Shown in pieces: positions 51,504 through 60,896 of a DNA stretch of 64,000 nucleotides. The translations under genes and the position numbers were made by a program. The DNA is taken from the NCBI RefSeq assembly GCF_002161765.1, contig NZ_NFIN01000005.1:110146-174145 (forward strand), given 5' to 3'. Position 1 is the first letter of the stretch. Each line of letters opens with the position of its first letter. This DNA is from Bacteroides sp. An322. Lineage in GTDB: Bacteria > Bacteroidota > Bacteroidia > Bacteroidales > Bacteroidaceae. Under the pieces are notes generated by a model. The model did no database searches. It worked only from the letters and a program-made list of their open reading frames with translations, and was not told the origin of the DNA.

Positions 51504-54500
51504 ATGAAACGCAGATTCCTTTTTGCATTATGCTTTTTTGCGGCATCAGGGTTTTCAGTGTATGCCCAAAAGGTGACCATGAATCTCCAGAAAGTAAAGC
51601 TGGAGACTGTTTTCAACGAGATAACCCAGCAGACGGGGTTATCGGTAGCTTATAGCCGCCCAGCGGTGAATCCGGGAAAAATCGTAAGTGTAAGTGCCAA
51701 TCAGGAAGAATTGGCGGATGTCTTGAAACGGCTCTTTGCCGGGACAGGCATTACGTTTGAAATCGGAAAACAAAGGGTATTCTTGCGAAATGCTTCACTT
51801 GAACAAAAGCCGCAGGGAAATGTGCCCGTTAAAACGGTGTCGGGTGTTATCGTAGACGAGAATGGCGACCCGGTAATCGGAGCCAGTGTTGTCGTAAAAG
51901 GGACAAGTACGGGTACGATTACAGACCTGGACGGAAAGTATGTATTGCAGGATGTCCCGGAGAACGCAACGTTGGACATTTCGTATGTCGGTTATGAAAC
52001 ATTGTCTTTAAAAGCCAGCGACAAGGACTTGGCGAGAATCACGATGCGTGAAGATACCGAAAAGCTGGACGAGGTGGTCGTTGTGGGTTATGGTACACAA
52101 AAGAAAGTATCGGTTACAGGTTCTATGGCAAGTACGAAGGGTAGTGATTTGTCGAAAGTGCCTACACCCAACATTACCAATACTTTGGCAGGCCGTTTGC
52201 CGGGATTGATTTCTTATAACCGTAGCGGTGAGCCGGGTTATGACGATGCCGGTTTGCTGATACGCGGTGCAAGTACGACGGGCGACGCTTCTCCGTTGAT
52301 TGTAGTGGATGGAGTGGCAGACCGTGCCGGAAGTTTGGGACGTATTGACCCCAATGATATTGAAAGCATTACGATTCTGAAGGATGCATCGGCTGCTATC
52401 TACGGTTCGCGTGCTGCTAATGGTGTGGTACTTGTAACGACCAAGCGCGGAAGTTCAGACCGCCTTACCATTAATTATAATGGAAATGTAGGTATCAGTT
52501 CGCCGACCATTTTGCCCGATATGTGCGAATCGTGGCAATATGCGGAGTTGCTGAACGAAATTACTCCGGGAAGTTATTCGAATGAGGATATACAGAAGTT
52601 TAAGGACGGAAGTGACCCGCTGAACTATCCCAATGTGAATGCGCTTGATGTCATGTTGAAACAAGCGGTCTTGACCCAACATAACGTATCAGCATCAGCT
52701 GGCGGAAAGTATATCAGTTTTTATGCATCGTTGGGTTATAAATATCAGGATAACTATTATAAAAACAGTGCAAGTAACTATAGCCAGTATAATTTCCGTA
52801 CCAATATTGACTTTACCCCGCATAAAGACGTAAAAGTAGGTTTGAATGTGGCATTCCGTCAGGAAGACCGTAATTCTCCTATCACCGGTTCGGAAGACAT
52901 CTGGCGTTACCTGCTTAAATACAATCCGATGGTGAATATTTGGTTCCCCGGTACCAATTATGGAAACGTGTCTTCTTCGCAAGATAATTTCTCTCCGGCT
53001 ACAGGAGTTGACGGGACATCGGGCTATCAGCGTGACCGTCAGTCGTATTTGAATGCCGACCTGACCCTTCATTGGGATTTGCCTTGGATAACCGAAGGCT
53101 TGTCGATTGATGCGGGTTTATACATAGACCGTGCGGATGTGTTCTATAAGAATTTCCAAAAGAAATATTACTTGTACCAGCAGGTTGGGGATACTTATCA
53201 GGCACAGGAACAGGGACAGAATATACTGGACCAGAATATGCATCAGACGCTGGGTATAACGATGAATGCCCGTTTGAATTATAAGCGTACATTCAATGAG
53301 GTGCATAATCTGAATGTATTTGTCGCTTACGAACAATATAAGAGCAGATACGACTATATGCAGGCGCGCCGTCAGGATTTTATCTCTTCTTCTTTGGATG
53401 AATTGTTTGCCGGAGATGCCAATTCTGCAACCAATAATGGTAATGCGAGTGAAACGGCACGTATGAATTATTTTGGCCGTTTAGACTATGATTATGCAGG
53501 GAAATACTTGTTCCAGTTTAATTGGCGTTATGATGGTTCTGAAAACTTCCCGAAAGGGAATCGGTTCGGTTTCTTCCCGGGTGTGTCAATCGGTTGGAGA
53601 ATTTCGGAAGAAGATTTCTGGAAAGAGAACGTGGAATGGATGGATTATTTGAAAATCCGTGCATCGTGGGGACAGATGGGTAATGATAAAGTATCAGCTT
53701 TCCAATATATGACTGCTTATACCTATGATAATCCGGCTATCCTGAATGGCGGGGTCATCAATAACGGGCTTTGGTTGTTGCGTACAGCCAATCCGAATAT
53801 TACATGGGAAGTAGCCAATACCTACAATGTCGGTATTGAAGCGAAATTCTTGAACTATTTCAATTTCGAAGCTGATTTCTTCAAGACAAAACGCAACAAC
53901 ATCTTGGCTACCCGTAATGCGGCTATTCCTGAATATGCTGGTCTGACACTTCCCGATGAGAACATTGGTATCTGTTCGAATATCGGTACAGAACTCACCT
54001 TGGGATTTGCCAAGCAGATTAATCAAGATTGGCGGGTAATGGCAAGCGGTAACTTTACCTATAACCACAGTACGATTGATTTCATTGATGAACCTTCTGA
54101 GACTTTGCCTTGGCAACGCCGTACAGGATTGTCTATCGGGACAGATGGCGATATGTATCTGATGTATGAGGCAGATGGCATTTTCCGTACTCAAGAAGAA
54201 TTGGATGCTTATCCGCATTTGGCAGAAACCCGTGTCGGTGATGTCCGGCTTAAAGATATAAACGGAGATGGCATCATCGATGGCGATGATAAAGTGCGTC
54301 AAGACAAACCTGCTGTACCCCGTATTATGTATGGCATCAATTTGGGCGCAAGCTATAAGAACTGGAGCCTGAATATGTTGTGGCAAGGGGCTGCACAAGT
54401 TTGGCAATATACGTTTATGGAAGCAGGTACAATCGGTAACTTTACAAAAGATTTCTATGAAAACCGTTGGACGGAGGATAATATCAACGCAGAATATCCT

Positions 54501-54800
54501 CGGACTTATAATCGGGATGCAACTGTAACAGGTGCAGGAAGTTATCGGAATACAATGTGGTTGGACAATGCTTCTTATTTGCGCTTGAAAAGCATCGAAT
54601 TGGCTTATGATTTCCCGAAATCATGGTTGAAGAAAACTCCGTTTACTGCAGTGCGTCTTTCTTTAAGCGGCTATAACTTGTTTACGATTACGGGGATAAA
54701 GAACATAGATCCGGAAACTCAGGAAAACAGCCAAGGATGGGCTGCATGGAATACGCCGCAGTCAAAAGTATATAACTTCGGTATTAATGTAACATTCTAA
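51504..54800 (+). CDS. STN-bearing SusC/RagA-family TonB-linked receptor
   Basis: A 1098-residue receptor. Signal peptide (VYAQ, ~22), then an STN domain (VTMNLQKVKLETVFNEITQQTGLSVAYSRPAV, residues ~24-95), a carboxypeptidase-D-like domain (TVSGVIVDENGDPVIGASVVV), the EVVVVGYGTQKKVSVTGS linker, the plug (LLIRGASTTGDASPLIVVDGV; DASAAIYGSRAANGVVLVTT) and a barrel ending GINVTF. The STN domain is the part that touches FecR in trans-envelope signalling, in line with the sigma/anti-sigma genes just upstream. The imported glycan is not known; the GH27 downstream points to an alpha-galactosylated or alpha-GalNAc-bearing molecule. Confidence 0.95.
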   Translation: MKRRFLFALCFFAASGFSVYAQKVTMNLQKVKLETVFNEITQQTGLSVAYSRPAVNPGKIVSVSANQEELADVLKRLFAGTGITFEIGKQRVFLRNASLEQKPQGNVPVKTVSGVIVDENGDPVIGASVVVKGTSTGTITDLDGKYVLQDVPENATLDISYVGYETLSLKASDKDLARITMREDTEKLDEVVVVGYGTQKKVSVTGSMASTKGSDLSKVPTPNITNTLAGRLPGLISYNRSGEPGYDDAGLLIRGASTTGDASPLIVVDGVADRAGSLGRIDPNDIESITILKDASAAIYGSRAANGVVLVTTKRGSSDRLTINYNGNVGISSPTILPDMCESWQYAELLNEITPGSYSNEDIQKFKDGSDPLNYPNVNALDVMLKQAVLTQHNVSASAGGKYISFYASLGYKYQDNYYKNSASNYSQYNFRTNIDFTPHKDVKVGLNVAFRQEDRNSPITGSEDIWRYLLKYNPMVNIWFPGTNYGNVSSSQDNFSPATGVDGTSGYQRDRQSYLNADLTLHWDLPWITEGLSIDAGLYIDRADVFYKNFQKKYYLYQQVGDTYQAQEQGQNILDQNMHQTLGITMNARLNYKRTFNEVHNLNVFVAYEQYKSRYDYMQARRQDFISSSLDELFAGDANSATNNGNASETARMNYFGRLDYDYAGKYLFQFNWRYDGSENFPKGNRFGFFPGVSIGWRISEEDFWKENVEWMDYLKIRASWGQMGNDKVSAFQYMTAYTYDNPAILNGGVINNGLWLLRTANPNITWEVANTYNVGIEAKFLNYFNFEADFFKTKRNNILATRNAAIPEYAGLTLPDENIGICSNIGTELTLGFAKQINQDWRVMASGNFTYNHSTIDFIDEPSETLPWQRRTGLSIGTDGDMYLMYEADGIFRTQEELDAYPHLAETRVGDVRLKDINGDGIIDGDDKVRQDKPAVPRIMYGINLGASYKNWSLNMLWQGAAQVWQYTFMEAGTIGNFTKDFYENRWTEDNINAEYPRTYNRDATVTGAGSYRNTMWLDNASYLRLKSIELAYDFPKSWLKKTPFTAVRLSLSGYNLFTITGIKNIDPETQENSQGWAAWNTPQSKVYNFGINVTF

Positions 54801-54815
54801 AATCTGTAATGCGAT

Positions 54816-56597
54816 ATGAAAAACTCATTGATTAAATATATGATTATAGGAGTGCTTGCAGCTCCTGTAATGTCTTCTTGTTCAGATATTCTGGATAAGG
54901 CTCCGTTGACCGAAATCGGTGAAGACCAATTGTGGTCTGACCCTGTATTGGTGCAGGCTTTTGTCAATTCCCGTTATAATCAGGTCGGGCATGGATGGAC
55001 GGAGTCTATGCAAAGTTCGATTGTGGATGAGACAGAACTGACCTGGTTACGCGGTTGTGAAGTTCATAACTTTGCCCGTGTAAGTCCAAGTGACTTAGGG
55101 CGTATGAACGGCGGTTGGTATGGTTGGGATAACCGTTCGTGGGCGACTAAATGGAATAATATTACAAATTGTAATATATTCTTTGAACGTATTGACAATG
55201 TTTCTTTTACCGATGAGGAAATGAAAAACCGTTTGAAAGGGGAAGTCCGTTTCTTGCGTGTGTTCGAATATAACGATTTGATTATGCGTTGGGGTGGTGT
55301 ACCTTTGATTACGAAAAGCTTTACGATTAATGATGTCGATGAAATCAAGCAGCAAGTACGTGCTTCGTATGAAGATTGTGTAGATTTTATGGTGTCTGAG
55401 TTAGACCAGGCTGCCGAAGAGTTGCCTGCTACTTATAGCGGAAATGACTATGGACGGGCAACCAGTGTGGCTGCTCTTGCCTTAAAAGCCCGTATCTTGC
55501 TTTATGCGGCAAGCCCGTTGATGAATGAAAATGTAGCAATGCCGGAAATAGGTTATACGAATCCTGACCCTAACCGTTGGCAGAAAGCAGCAGAAGCAGC
55601 GGATGCAGCCGTAACTGCGGCAGAAGCGGCAGGATACAAATTGTTGGAAACCTCATCGAAGAGTGTGGAAGACTTGGCAGCTAATTACCAGAATATATTC
55701 CTTGACAATACCTCTGCAAATACAGAAGTCTTGTTTGCCCGTATGGGTACGGCAAGCAATTTGGGCGAGAACCTTTCATCATTAGAGCAATGGAACTTCC
55801 CGAACGGTTGGGGAGGATGGGGCGGAAATTGCCCGCTTCAGGAATTGGTAGATGATTATGAGGTGGTGGATGCAGGGCTGACTCAGGCTGAACCTTTCAA
55901 TTGGGCAAATCCGGAAATGGCTGCTTCTCCTTACGAAAACCGTGACCCACGTTTTTATGCAAGCATCCTTTATGATGGCGCTCCTTGGAAAGAAAGAACT
56001 CTGGAGACTTATTTTACGGTAGATGCCAGTGGCAATGAAACAGGAGGAGGGCAGGATACCCGATATGGCAGGGATGACTGGAACACTTCGCCTACGGGAT
56101 ATAATATGAAGAAGTTTATGGACGAAAGTTATGTAGGAAATTCGTATAACTTCAGTGCAAAGAACTGGATATGGATTCGTATGGCAGAATTGTATTTGAA
56201 CCAGGCTGAGGCGTGGTATCATGCAGGAGATGAGAACAAGGCACGCACGGCGGTGAATAAAGTCCGTAACCGTGCGGGAATGCCTGATATTGTTTCTTCG
56301 GGTGAGCAATTATTGGAAGATATCAAACATGAACGCCGTATTGAATTGGTGTTTGAGGAGCATCGCTATTATGATGTCCGCCGTTGGAAAGAAGCTGACA
56401 AGTATTTGGGCAGAATGATGCATGCCATTACTGTCAAACTTCATCCGGATGGGCACAAAACTTATGAAGTGTCTGACTTGCGGAGTGATGTAGGCGGAAA
56501 CCGTTTGTGGGATGACAAGATGTATTGGTTGCCAATCATGCGTTCGGAAATAGAAAAGAACTCCAATTTAACGCAGAATCCTGGATATACCAATTAA
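54816..56597 (+). CDS. SusD/RagB-family lipoprotein of the second locus
   Basis: A 593-residue lipoprotein (lipobox MSSC, Cys22), starting SDILDKAPLTEIGEDQLWSD. Contains SusD repeats (GEVRFLRVFEYNDLIMRWGGVPLITKSF; RMAELYLNQAEAWYHAGDENKARTAVNKVRNRAG) and the C-terminal HERRIELVFEEHRYYDVRRWK. Lid protein of the SusCD importer. It lies 15 nt after susC and is followed by a perfect hairpin with T-run, so the core operon is susC-susD with reduced read-through to the hydrolases. Confidence 0.95.
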   Translation: MKNSLIKYMIIGVLAAPVMSSCSDILDKAPLTEIGEDQLWSDPVLVQAFVNSRYNQVGHGWTESMQSSIVDETELTWLRGCEVHNFARVSPSDLGRMNGGWYGWDNRSWATKWNNITNCNIFFERIDNVSFTDEEMKNRLKGEVRFLRVFEYNDLIMRWGGVPLITKSFTINDVDEIKQQVRASYEDCVDFMVSELDQAAEELPATYSGNDYGRATSVAALALKARILLYAASPLMNENVAMPEIGYTNPDPNRWQKAAEAADAAVTAAEAAGYKLLETSSKSVEDLAANYQNIFLDNTSANTEVLFARMGTASNLGENLSSLEQWNFPNGWGGWGGNCPLQELVDDYEVVDAGLTQAEPFNWANPEMAASPYENRDPRFYASILYDGAPWKERTLETYFTVDASGNETGGGQDTRYGRDDWNTSPTGYNMKKFMDESYVGNSYNFSAKNWIWIRMAELYLNQAEAWYHAGDENKARTAVNKVRNRAGMPDIVSSGEQLLEDIKHERRIELVFEEHRYYDVRRWKEADKYLGRMMHAITVKLHPDGHKTYEVSDLRSDVGGNRLWDDKMYWLPIMRSEIEKNSNLTQNPGYTN

Positions 56598-56623
56598 AGG
56601 TTGTTTTTAGGTAAATAACTCGG

Positions 56624-56670
56624 AAGGCACAGAGATTTTGCGGATGAGTGATATCTCTGTGCCTTTTTTA
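56624..56670 (+). terminator. Terminator after susD
   Basis: AAGGCACAGAGAT (56624-56636) pairs perfectly with ATCTCTGTGCCTT (56653-56665), followed by TTTT. The stem uses the GCACAGAG unit of the octamer repeat family, so a repeat appears to serve here as a transcription terminator. Confidence 0.75.
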
Positions 56671-56698
56671 TAAGAATCATGCAATAAAATTTAGAAAG

Positions 56699-58066
56699 AT
56701 GAAACGTTTACTATTATGTGCCGCTATCGCATTGACAATGATGGCGTGTAATACAGCAAAAGAACAAAAACCAGCACCTTTTGCAAAAGGAGAATTTAAG
56801 GAATGGGCTCAAACTCCTCCGATGGGCTGGAACAGTTGGGATTGTTATGGACCTACGGTAGAGGAGAAAGAAGTAAAGGCGAATGCTGATTATATGGCTG
56901 AAAAGCTGAAGAAGTATGGTTGGGAATATATTGTGGTAGATATACGTTGGTTTGTGGAAAATGACAAGGCTGGCGGATACAATCAGACAGACCCCCGTTA
57001 TGTTCTTGATGAATTCGGACGTTACCAGCCTGCTGTAAACCGTTTTCCTTCGGCTGCTGATGGGAAAGGATTCAAAGAATTGGCAGATTATGTACATGCG
57101 AAAGGGCTGAAATTCGGTATCCATATCATGCGTGGTATCCCCAAGGAAGCCGTTGCGAAAAAACTTCCGATAAAAGGAACAGATGGTATTACAGCCGACC
57201 AAATTTATAGTACAGACCAGCAATGCCGTTGGTTGCGTGATAATTACACGATTGTCGCAGACCGTCCGGGTGCTCAAGAATATTATAATTCTATTTTTGA
57301 TATGTATGCAGAATGGGGTGTGGATTTCGTGAAAATAGATGATATAAGCCGTCCTTATCATCAAGGTGAAATCGAATTGGTGCGTAATGCGATAGACCAG
57401 TGTGGACGTCCTATTGTTTTGAGCATTTCGCCCGGAGAAACACCGATAGAAGCGGCTGCCCATGTAAAGGAACATGCCAATATGTGGCGCATGGTAGATG
57501 ATGTCTGGGACTTGTGGCGTGATGTCAAACATCTGCTCGAAGTGAGCCAGCAATGGTATCCTTATATAGCACCGGGTACATGGCCCGATTGTGATATGAT
57601 TCCCTTGGGGCGTATTTCTATCCGTGGGGAAAGAGGAGAAGAGCGTATGCCCCGTCTTACTCCTGACGAACAATATTCGCTGATGACTTTGTTCACTATT
57701 TTCCGTTCTCCGTTGATGTTTGGAGGGGATTTGCCCAGTAATGATGAGTTTACTTTGTCTTTATTGACCAATGAAGAAGTATTGCGGATGCATCGGGAAA
57801 GTACAGATGTTTTCCAGTTATTCCAAGATGCAGAGAAAGTAGGAATTTCTTCACGTAATCCGAATACAGGTGAAGTTTATTTGGCTTTGTTCAACATTTC
57901 GGATGATAAGAAAAACATGGAAATTTCTGTAAACTTGAAGTCAATCGGGTTGAACGGCGATGTAGAAGTGGTGAATATGTGGACTGGAGAATCGCTTGGC
58001 AAAGTATCTAATGATTTTGGTGTGAAGCTGAATCCTCATGCTTGTGGATTGTATAAATTCAAATGA
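56699..58066 (+). CDS. GH27-family alpha-galactosidase-like lipoprotein
   Basis: A 455-residue lipoprotein (lipobox MMAC, Cys17). GH27 hallmarks: TPPMGWNSWDCYG (39-51), VVDIRWF, nucleophile Asp214 in DFVKIDD and acid/base Asp268 in WRMVDDVW, then the PLMFGGDLP segment and a C-terminal beta-sandwich. The loop that recognises the 2-position of the sugar, CEWP in alpha-galactosidases and CSWP in alpha-N-acetylgalactosaminidases, is replaced by SISPGETP (242-249), so the specificity is open. Start ATG 56699 chosen for the signal peptide. It follows susD beyond a terminator. Confidence 0.9.
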   Translation: MKRLLLCAAIALTMMACNTAKEQKPAPFAKGEFKEWAQTPPMGWNSWDCYGPTVEEKEVKANADYMAEKLKKYGWEYIVVDIRWFVENDKAGGYNQTDPRYVLDEFGRYQPAVNRFPSAADGKGFKELADYVHAKGLKFGIHIMRGIPKEAVAKKLPIKGTDGITADQIYSTDQQCRWLRDNYTIVADRPGAQEYYNSIFDMYAEWGVDFVKIDDISRPYHQGEIELVRNAIDQCGRPIVLSISPGETPIEAAAHVKEHANMWRMVDDVWDLWRDVKHLLEVSQQWYPYIAPGTWPDCDMIPLGRISIRGERGEERMPRLTPDEQYSLMTLFTIFRSPLMFGGDLPSNDEFTLSLLTNEEVLRMHRESTDVFQLFQDAEKVGISSRNPNTGEVYLALFNISDDKKNMEISVNLKSIGLNGDVEVVNMWTGESLGKVSNDFGVKLNPHACGLYKFK

Positions 58067-58090
58067 TAATTAGAGTTAAGGCTACTTTAG

Positions 58091-58143
58091 AAGAGAGGGT
58101 GTATCGAAATGGAAGCTGTTTTTTCATTTTGATACACCCTCTT
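58091..58143 (+). terminator. Terminator after the GH27 gene
   Basis: AAGAGAGGGTGTATC (58091-58105) pairs with GATACACCCTCTT (58131-58143) with flanking A-T pairs, around a T-rich loop. Stem of about 15 bp, 25 nt after the stop codon. Confidence 0.75.
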
Positions 58144-58254
58144 AACAGAAAATTGATTAATGAAGAATGTTGCTCGCTTGGAAATACTTCATTCAAAAGT
58201 TGATTGTCAATTTTAAATGTTATCTTTGCTTTGTGAAATTGAATCACTCTAATT

Positions 58255-59712
58255 ATGAAACATAAAATTGTCTTTTTGATTATCAGCTTTTGTTTTGCAA
58301 TAAAAATTGTTGCACAAAATACAGTTTTAGACGTTACTTATCACAGTGCCGTGGGCGACGGGAAAACGTTGAATACGGAATGTTTGCAAGGGGTTATCGA
58401 TGAACTCCATGCGCACGGGGGAGGGCAGGCGTATTTCCCTGCCGGACGCTATCTGACGGGAAGTCTGCAATTGAAGTCGGGCGTGACGCTTTACTTGGAA
58501 CGCGGCGCCGTATTGTTGGGGAGCACCAGCCCGTACGATTATCCGCATGTTGAACCGCAAAGTGATTTGAAAGTAAATGATGACCATTTCAATCAGGCGT
58601 TGATTTATGCCGACGGGGCGGAACGTATCGGCATCATGGGGTATGGCACGGTAGACGGGCAGGGCAGGGAACTGGCTTTGGCGATTGACAGCCTGCATCA
58701 TACCGGAGAATTGGTTGACCCGCATTATAATACCTACCGCAAGCGTCCCAATACACGCCCGAAATTGGTTTACATGCGCCGGTGTGCGGACGTGGGCATC
58801 AGGAATATCTGGGCAGGGAGCAGTGCGGCATGGGGGCTTTCGTTCGAACAGTGTTCCCGCCTTACGCTGGACAGCCTTCGGGTGGAGAACCGGGCTTATT
58901 GGAACAACGACGGAATCGATATCAGCGATTGCAAGGATGTGCGCGTTTCGAATTGCCGCATCGTGAGCAGTGCCAGTGCCATCAAGTTCGGCACGGAGTC
59001 GGCGGGAGGCTTCAAGAACGTGACGATAGACAGCATTTGGGTGAAAGACACGTTCCGCTCGGCGATAGCCATAGAGTCGGTCGACGGGGCGGAGATAGAG
59101 AACATACACATTTCCAATGTCCGTGCGCTCCATACGGGCAATGCGCTTTTCATCCGCTTAGGGCATCGTTCGGGAGAGAAGCCCGGACGTGTGCGCAATG
59201 TGACGGTGAAGAACCTGTATGTGGAAGTGCCTTTCGGGCGTCCGGATATCGATTATGATTTGCGGGGACCGGCGGTGACGTTTTTCCATAATCCGTTTCC
59301 CGCTTCGATATCGGGCATACCGGGACATGCCGTCGAGGATGTGACGCTGGAGAATATCGAGATTGTCTATCCGGGGCGCGCGTCGAAGGGCATGGCGTAT
59401 ATGCCGTTGAGCAGGCTGGAGGATGTGCCGGAGAACGTGAAGGGGTATCCCGAATTTACGATGTTCGAGGAGTTGCCTTCGTGGGGCTTTTACGTGCGCC
59501 ACGTCAAAGGGATTCGGATGAAGGATATCCGTCTGCGCCTGAAGGAGGACGATTTCCGTCCCGCTTTCGTATTCGACCGGGTAAGCGGCTTGAGCCTTAC
59601 GGACATCGATTTGCCCGAAACGAAGCGGGGCGGGCAAGTGGTGCTGCGGAAAAGCGGCTTGCAAGAAGCGGACGAGGGGGTGAAAGAGGAAGTGTTGGAA
59701 ATTGAAAATTGA
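58255..59712 (+). CDS. GH28-like right-handed beta-helix protein with altered active site
   Basis: A 485-residue exported protein (signal peptide ending VVAQ-like IVAQ at 18-21). Pectate-lyase-superfamily start (VTYHSAVGDGKTLNTECLQGVIDEL, GGGQAYFPAGRYLTGSLQLKSGVTLYLERGAVLLGS) and GH28 strand pattern with NNDGIDI at 217-223. The usual next motif GDDCIAIKSG is SSASAIKFGTES (238-249), lacking both catalytic Asp, and the GHG His motif is not seen. It may be a hydrolase of unusual chemistry, or a binding protein. Last gene of the second locus; its GC-rich codons differ from the AT-richer susCD. Confidence 0.8.
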   Translation: MKHKIVFLIISFCFAIKIVAQNTVLDVTYHSAVGDGKTLNTECLQGVIDELHAHGGGQAYFPAGRYLTGSLQLKSGVTLYLERGAVLLGSTSPYDYPHVEPQSDLKVNDDHFNQALIYADGAERIGIMGYGTVDGQGRELALAIDSLHHTGELVDPHYNTYRKRPNTRPKLVYMRRCADVGIRNIWAGSSAAWGLSFEQCSRLTLDSLRVENRAYWNNDGIDISDCKDVRVSNCRIVSSASAIKFGTESAGGFKNVTIDSIWVKDTFRSAIAIESVDGAEIENIHISNVRALHTGNALFIRLGHRSGEKPGRVRNVTVKNLYVEVPFGRPDIDYDLRGPAVTFFHNPFPASISGIPGHAVEDVTLENIEIVYPGRASKGMAYMPLSRLEDVPENVKGYPEFTMFEELPSWGFYVRHVKGIRMKDIRLRLKEDDFRPAFVFDRVSGLSLTDIDLPETKRGGQVVLRKSGLQEADEGVKEEVLEIEN

Positions 59713-59745
59713 GAATTGAAAATTATTCGTGCGGCATCTCCTGTT

Positions 59746-59827
59746 ACGCCGGATTCCGTGCCCACGCCGTGGGGAAGCTTTCGCAGTCTGTAAATCTTCC
59801 GACCGCCCGTGATTACAAATCCGGCGT
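59746..59827. repeat. Hairpin ACGCCGGATT/AATCCGGCGT
   Basis: 59746-59755 and 59818-59827 pair perfectly over 10 bp (12-bp arms with two mismatches). It lies between the GH28-like gene and the radical SAM gene. The remaining gap is AT-rich with the radical SAM promoter (TATCTTTG 59907-59914). Confidence 0.5.
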
Positions 59828-59906
59828 GACGGACACCCTCTGTTATTAACTGTTCATTATTCACTATTAACTATCAAAAGTTCTTCATTCTTCATTAAAA
59901 AACTCG

Positions 59907-59914
59907 TATCTTTG
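59907..59914 (+). promoter_or_regulatory. -7 box of the radical SAM gene
   Basis: TATCTTTG, perfect TAnnTTTG match, 23 nt upstream of the ATG at 59938. Confidence 0.55.
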
Positions 59915-59937
59915 TGGCGGTAAAAAACAGATTCGGT

Positions 59938-60867
59938 ATGGACAAGCGTGCGCGTTATAGAGATTTTTCGGGCTTTTTGGCGGAACTGTTCCCCTTCAAG
60001 GTGCAGAAGATTTCGCTGAATGCGGGCTTTACCTGCCCCAACCGGGACGGGACGAAGGGCTATGGCGGATGCACGTATTGCAATAACCAGACGTTTAATC
60101 CCGACTATTGCCGGACGGAAAAGAGCATTACCCGCCAATTAGAAGAGGGGAAGGTGTTCTTTGCCAAGAAATATCCGGAGATGAAATACTTGGCTTACTT
60201 TCAGGCATATACGAATACGTATGCCGGGGTGGGCGAATTGAAGCGGATGTATGAAGAAGCGTTGGGAGTGGAAGACGTGGTGGGGCTGGTCATCGGGACC
60301 CGTCCCGACTGTATGCCCGACGCTTTGCTGGATTATCTTGCGGAACTGAACAAACGCACCTTCTTGCTTGTTGAATACGGGATAGAAAGCACCGATGACG
60401 AGACGTTGCGCCGCATTAACCGCGGGCATACGTTCGCCTGTACGGAGGACGCGGTGAGGCGTACGGCGGCAAGGGGCATCCGCACGGGAGGGCATGTCAT
60501 CGTGGGGCTTCCAGGCGAGGCGGAGAGAGAGAAGGTGATTCGTCAGGCTGGGATTTTGTCGCGCCTTCCGCTCACGACCTTGAAGTTGCACCAGCTTCAG
60601 TTGATAAAAGGTACGCGCATGGGGCAGGAGTATGCCGGACATCCCGAAAACTTCCACCTCTACACGGCGGACGAGTATATCGACTTGGTGATAGACTATA
60701 TCGAACATTTGCGTCCCGGCTTGGTGCTGGAGCGTTTCATATCCCAGTCTCCTAAAGAACTTTTGATAGCTCCCGACTGGGGGATGAAAAACTACGAGTT
60801 CACCGCCCGCCTCCGCAAGCGGATGGAAGAACGGGACGCATGGCAAGGAAAGTTTTTTCAAAAATAA
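59938..60867 (+). CDS. Radical SAM protein, TIGR01212/YhcC family
   Basis: A 309-residue protein. Radical SAM cluster motif: Cys residues in GFTCPNRDGTKGYGGCTYCNN, an unusual spacing shared by the YhcC-like family. Downstream SAM-binding elements: FQAYTNTYAGVGELKRMYEEAL, GTRPDCMPDALLDYLAEL, LLVEYGIESTDDETLRRINRGHTF and GGHVIVGLPGE. The function of the family is not known. Start ATG 59938, supported by the -7 box at 59907; longer GTG start at 59914 would lie in the promoter. It is 29 nt upstream of a flavodiiron gene, probably one transcript. Confidence 0.88.
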   Translation: MDKRARYRDFSGFLAELFPFKVQKISLNAGFTCPNRDGTKGYGGCTYCNNQTFNPDYCRTEKSITRQLEEGKVFFAKKYPEMKYLAYFQAYTNTYAGVGELKRMYEEALGVEDVVGLVIGTRPDCMPDALLDYLAELNKRTFLLVEYGIESTDDETLRRINRGHTFACTEDAVRRTAARGIRTGGHVIVGLPGEAEREKVIRQAGILSRLPLTTLKLHQLQLIKGTRMGQEYAGHPENFHLYTADEYIDLVIDYIEHLRPGLVLERFISQSPKELLIAPDWGMKNYEFTARLRKRMEERDAWQGKFFQK

Positions 60868-60896
60868 AATGGATAAACTTAAAAAACTAAACAAAT

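Noticed and set aside
56714..57673. Open frame of 319 codons antisense to the GH27 gene
   Set aside because: No recognisable protein features, covers conserved GH27 catalytic region on the other strand.
58327..59133. Open frame of 268 codons antisense to the GH28-like gene
   Set aside because: High-GC third-position shadow; no start context or family pattern.
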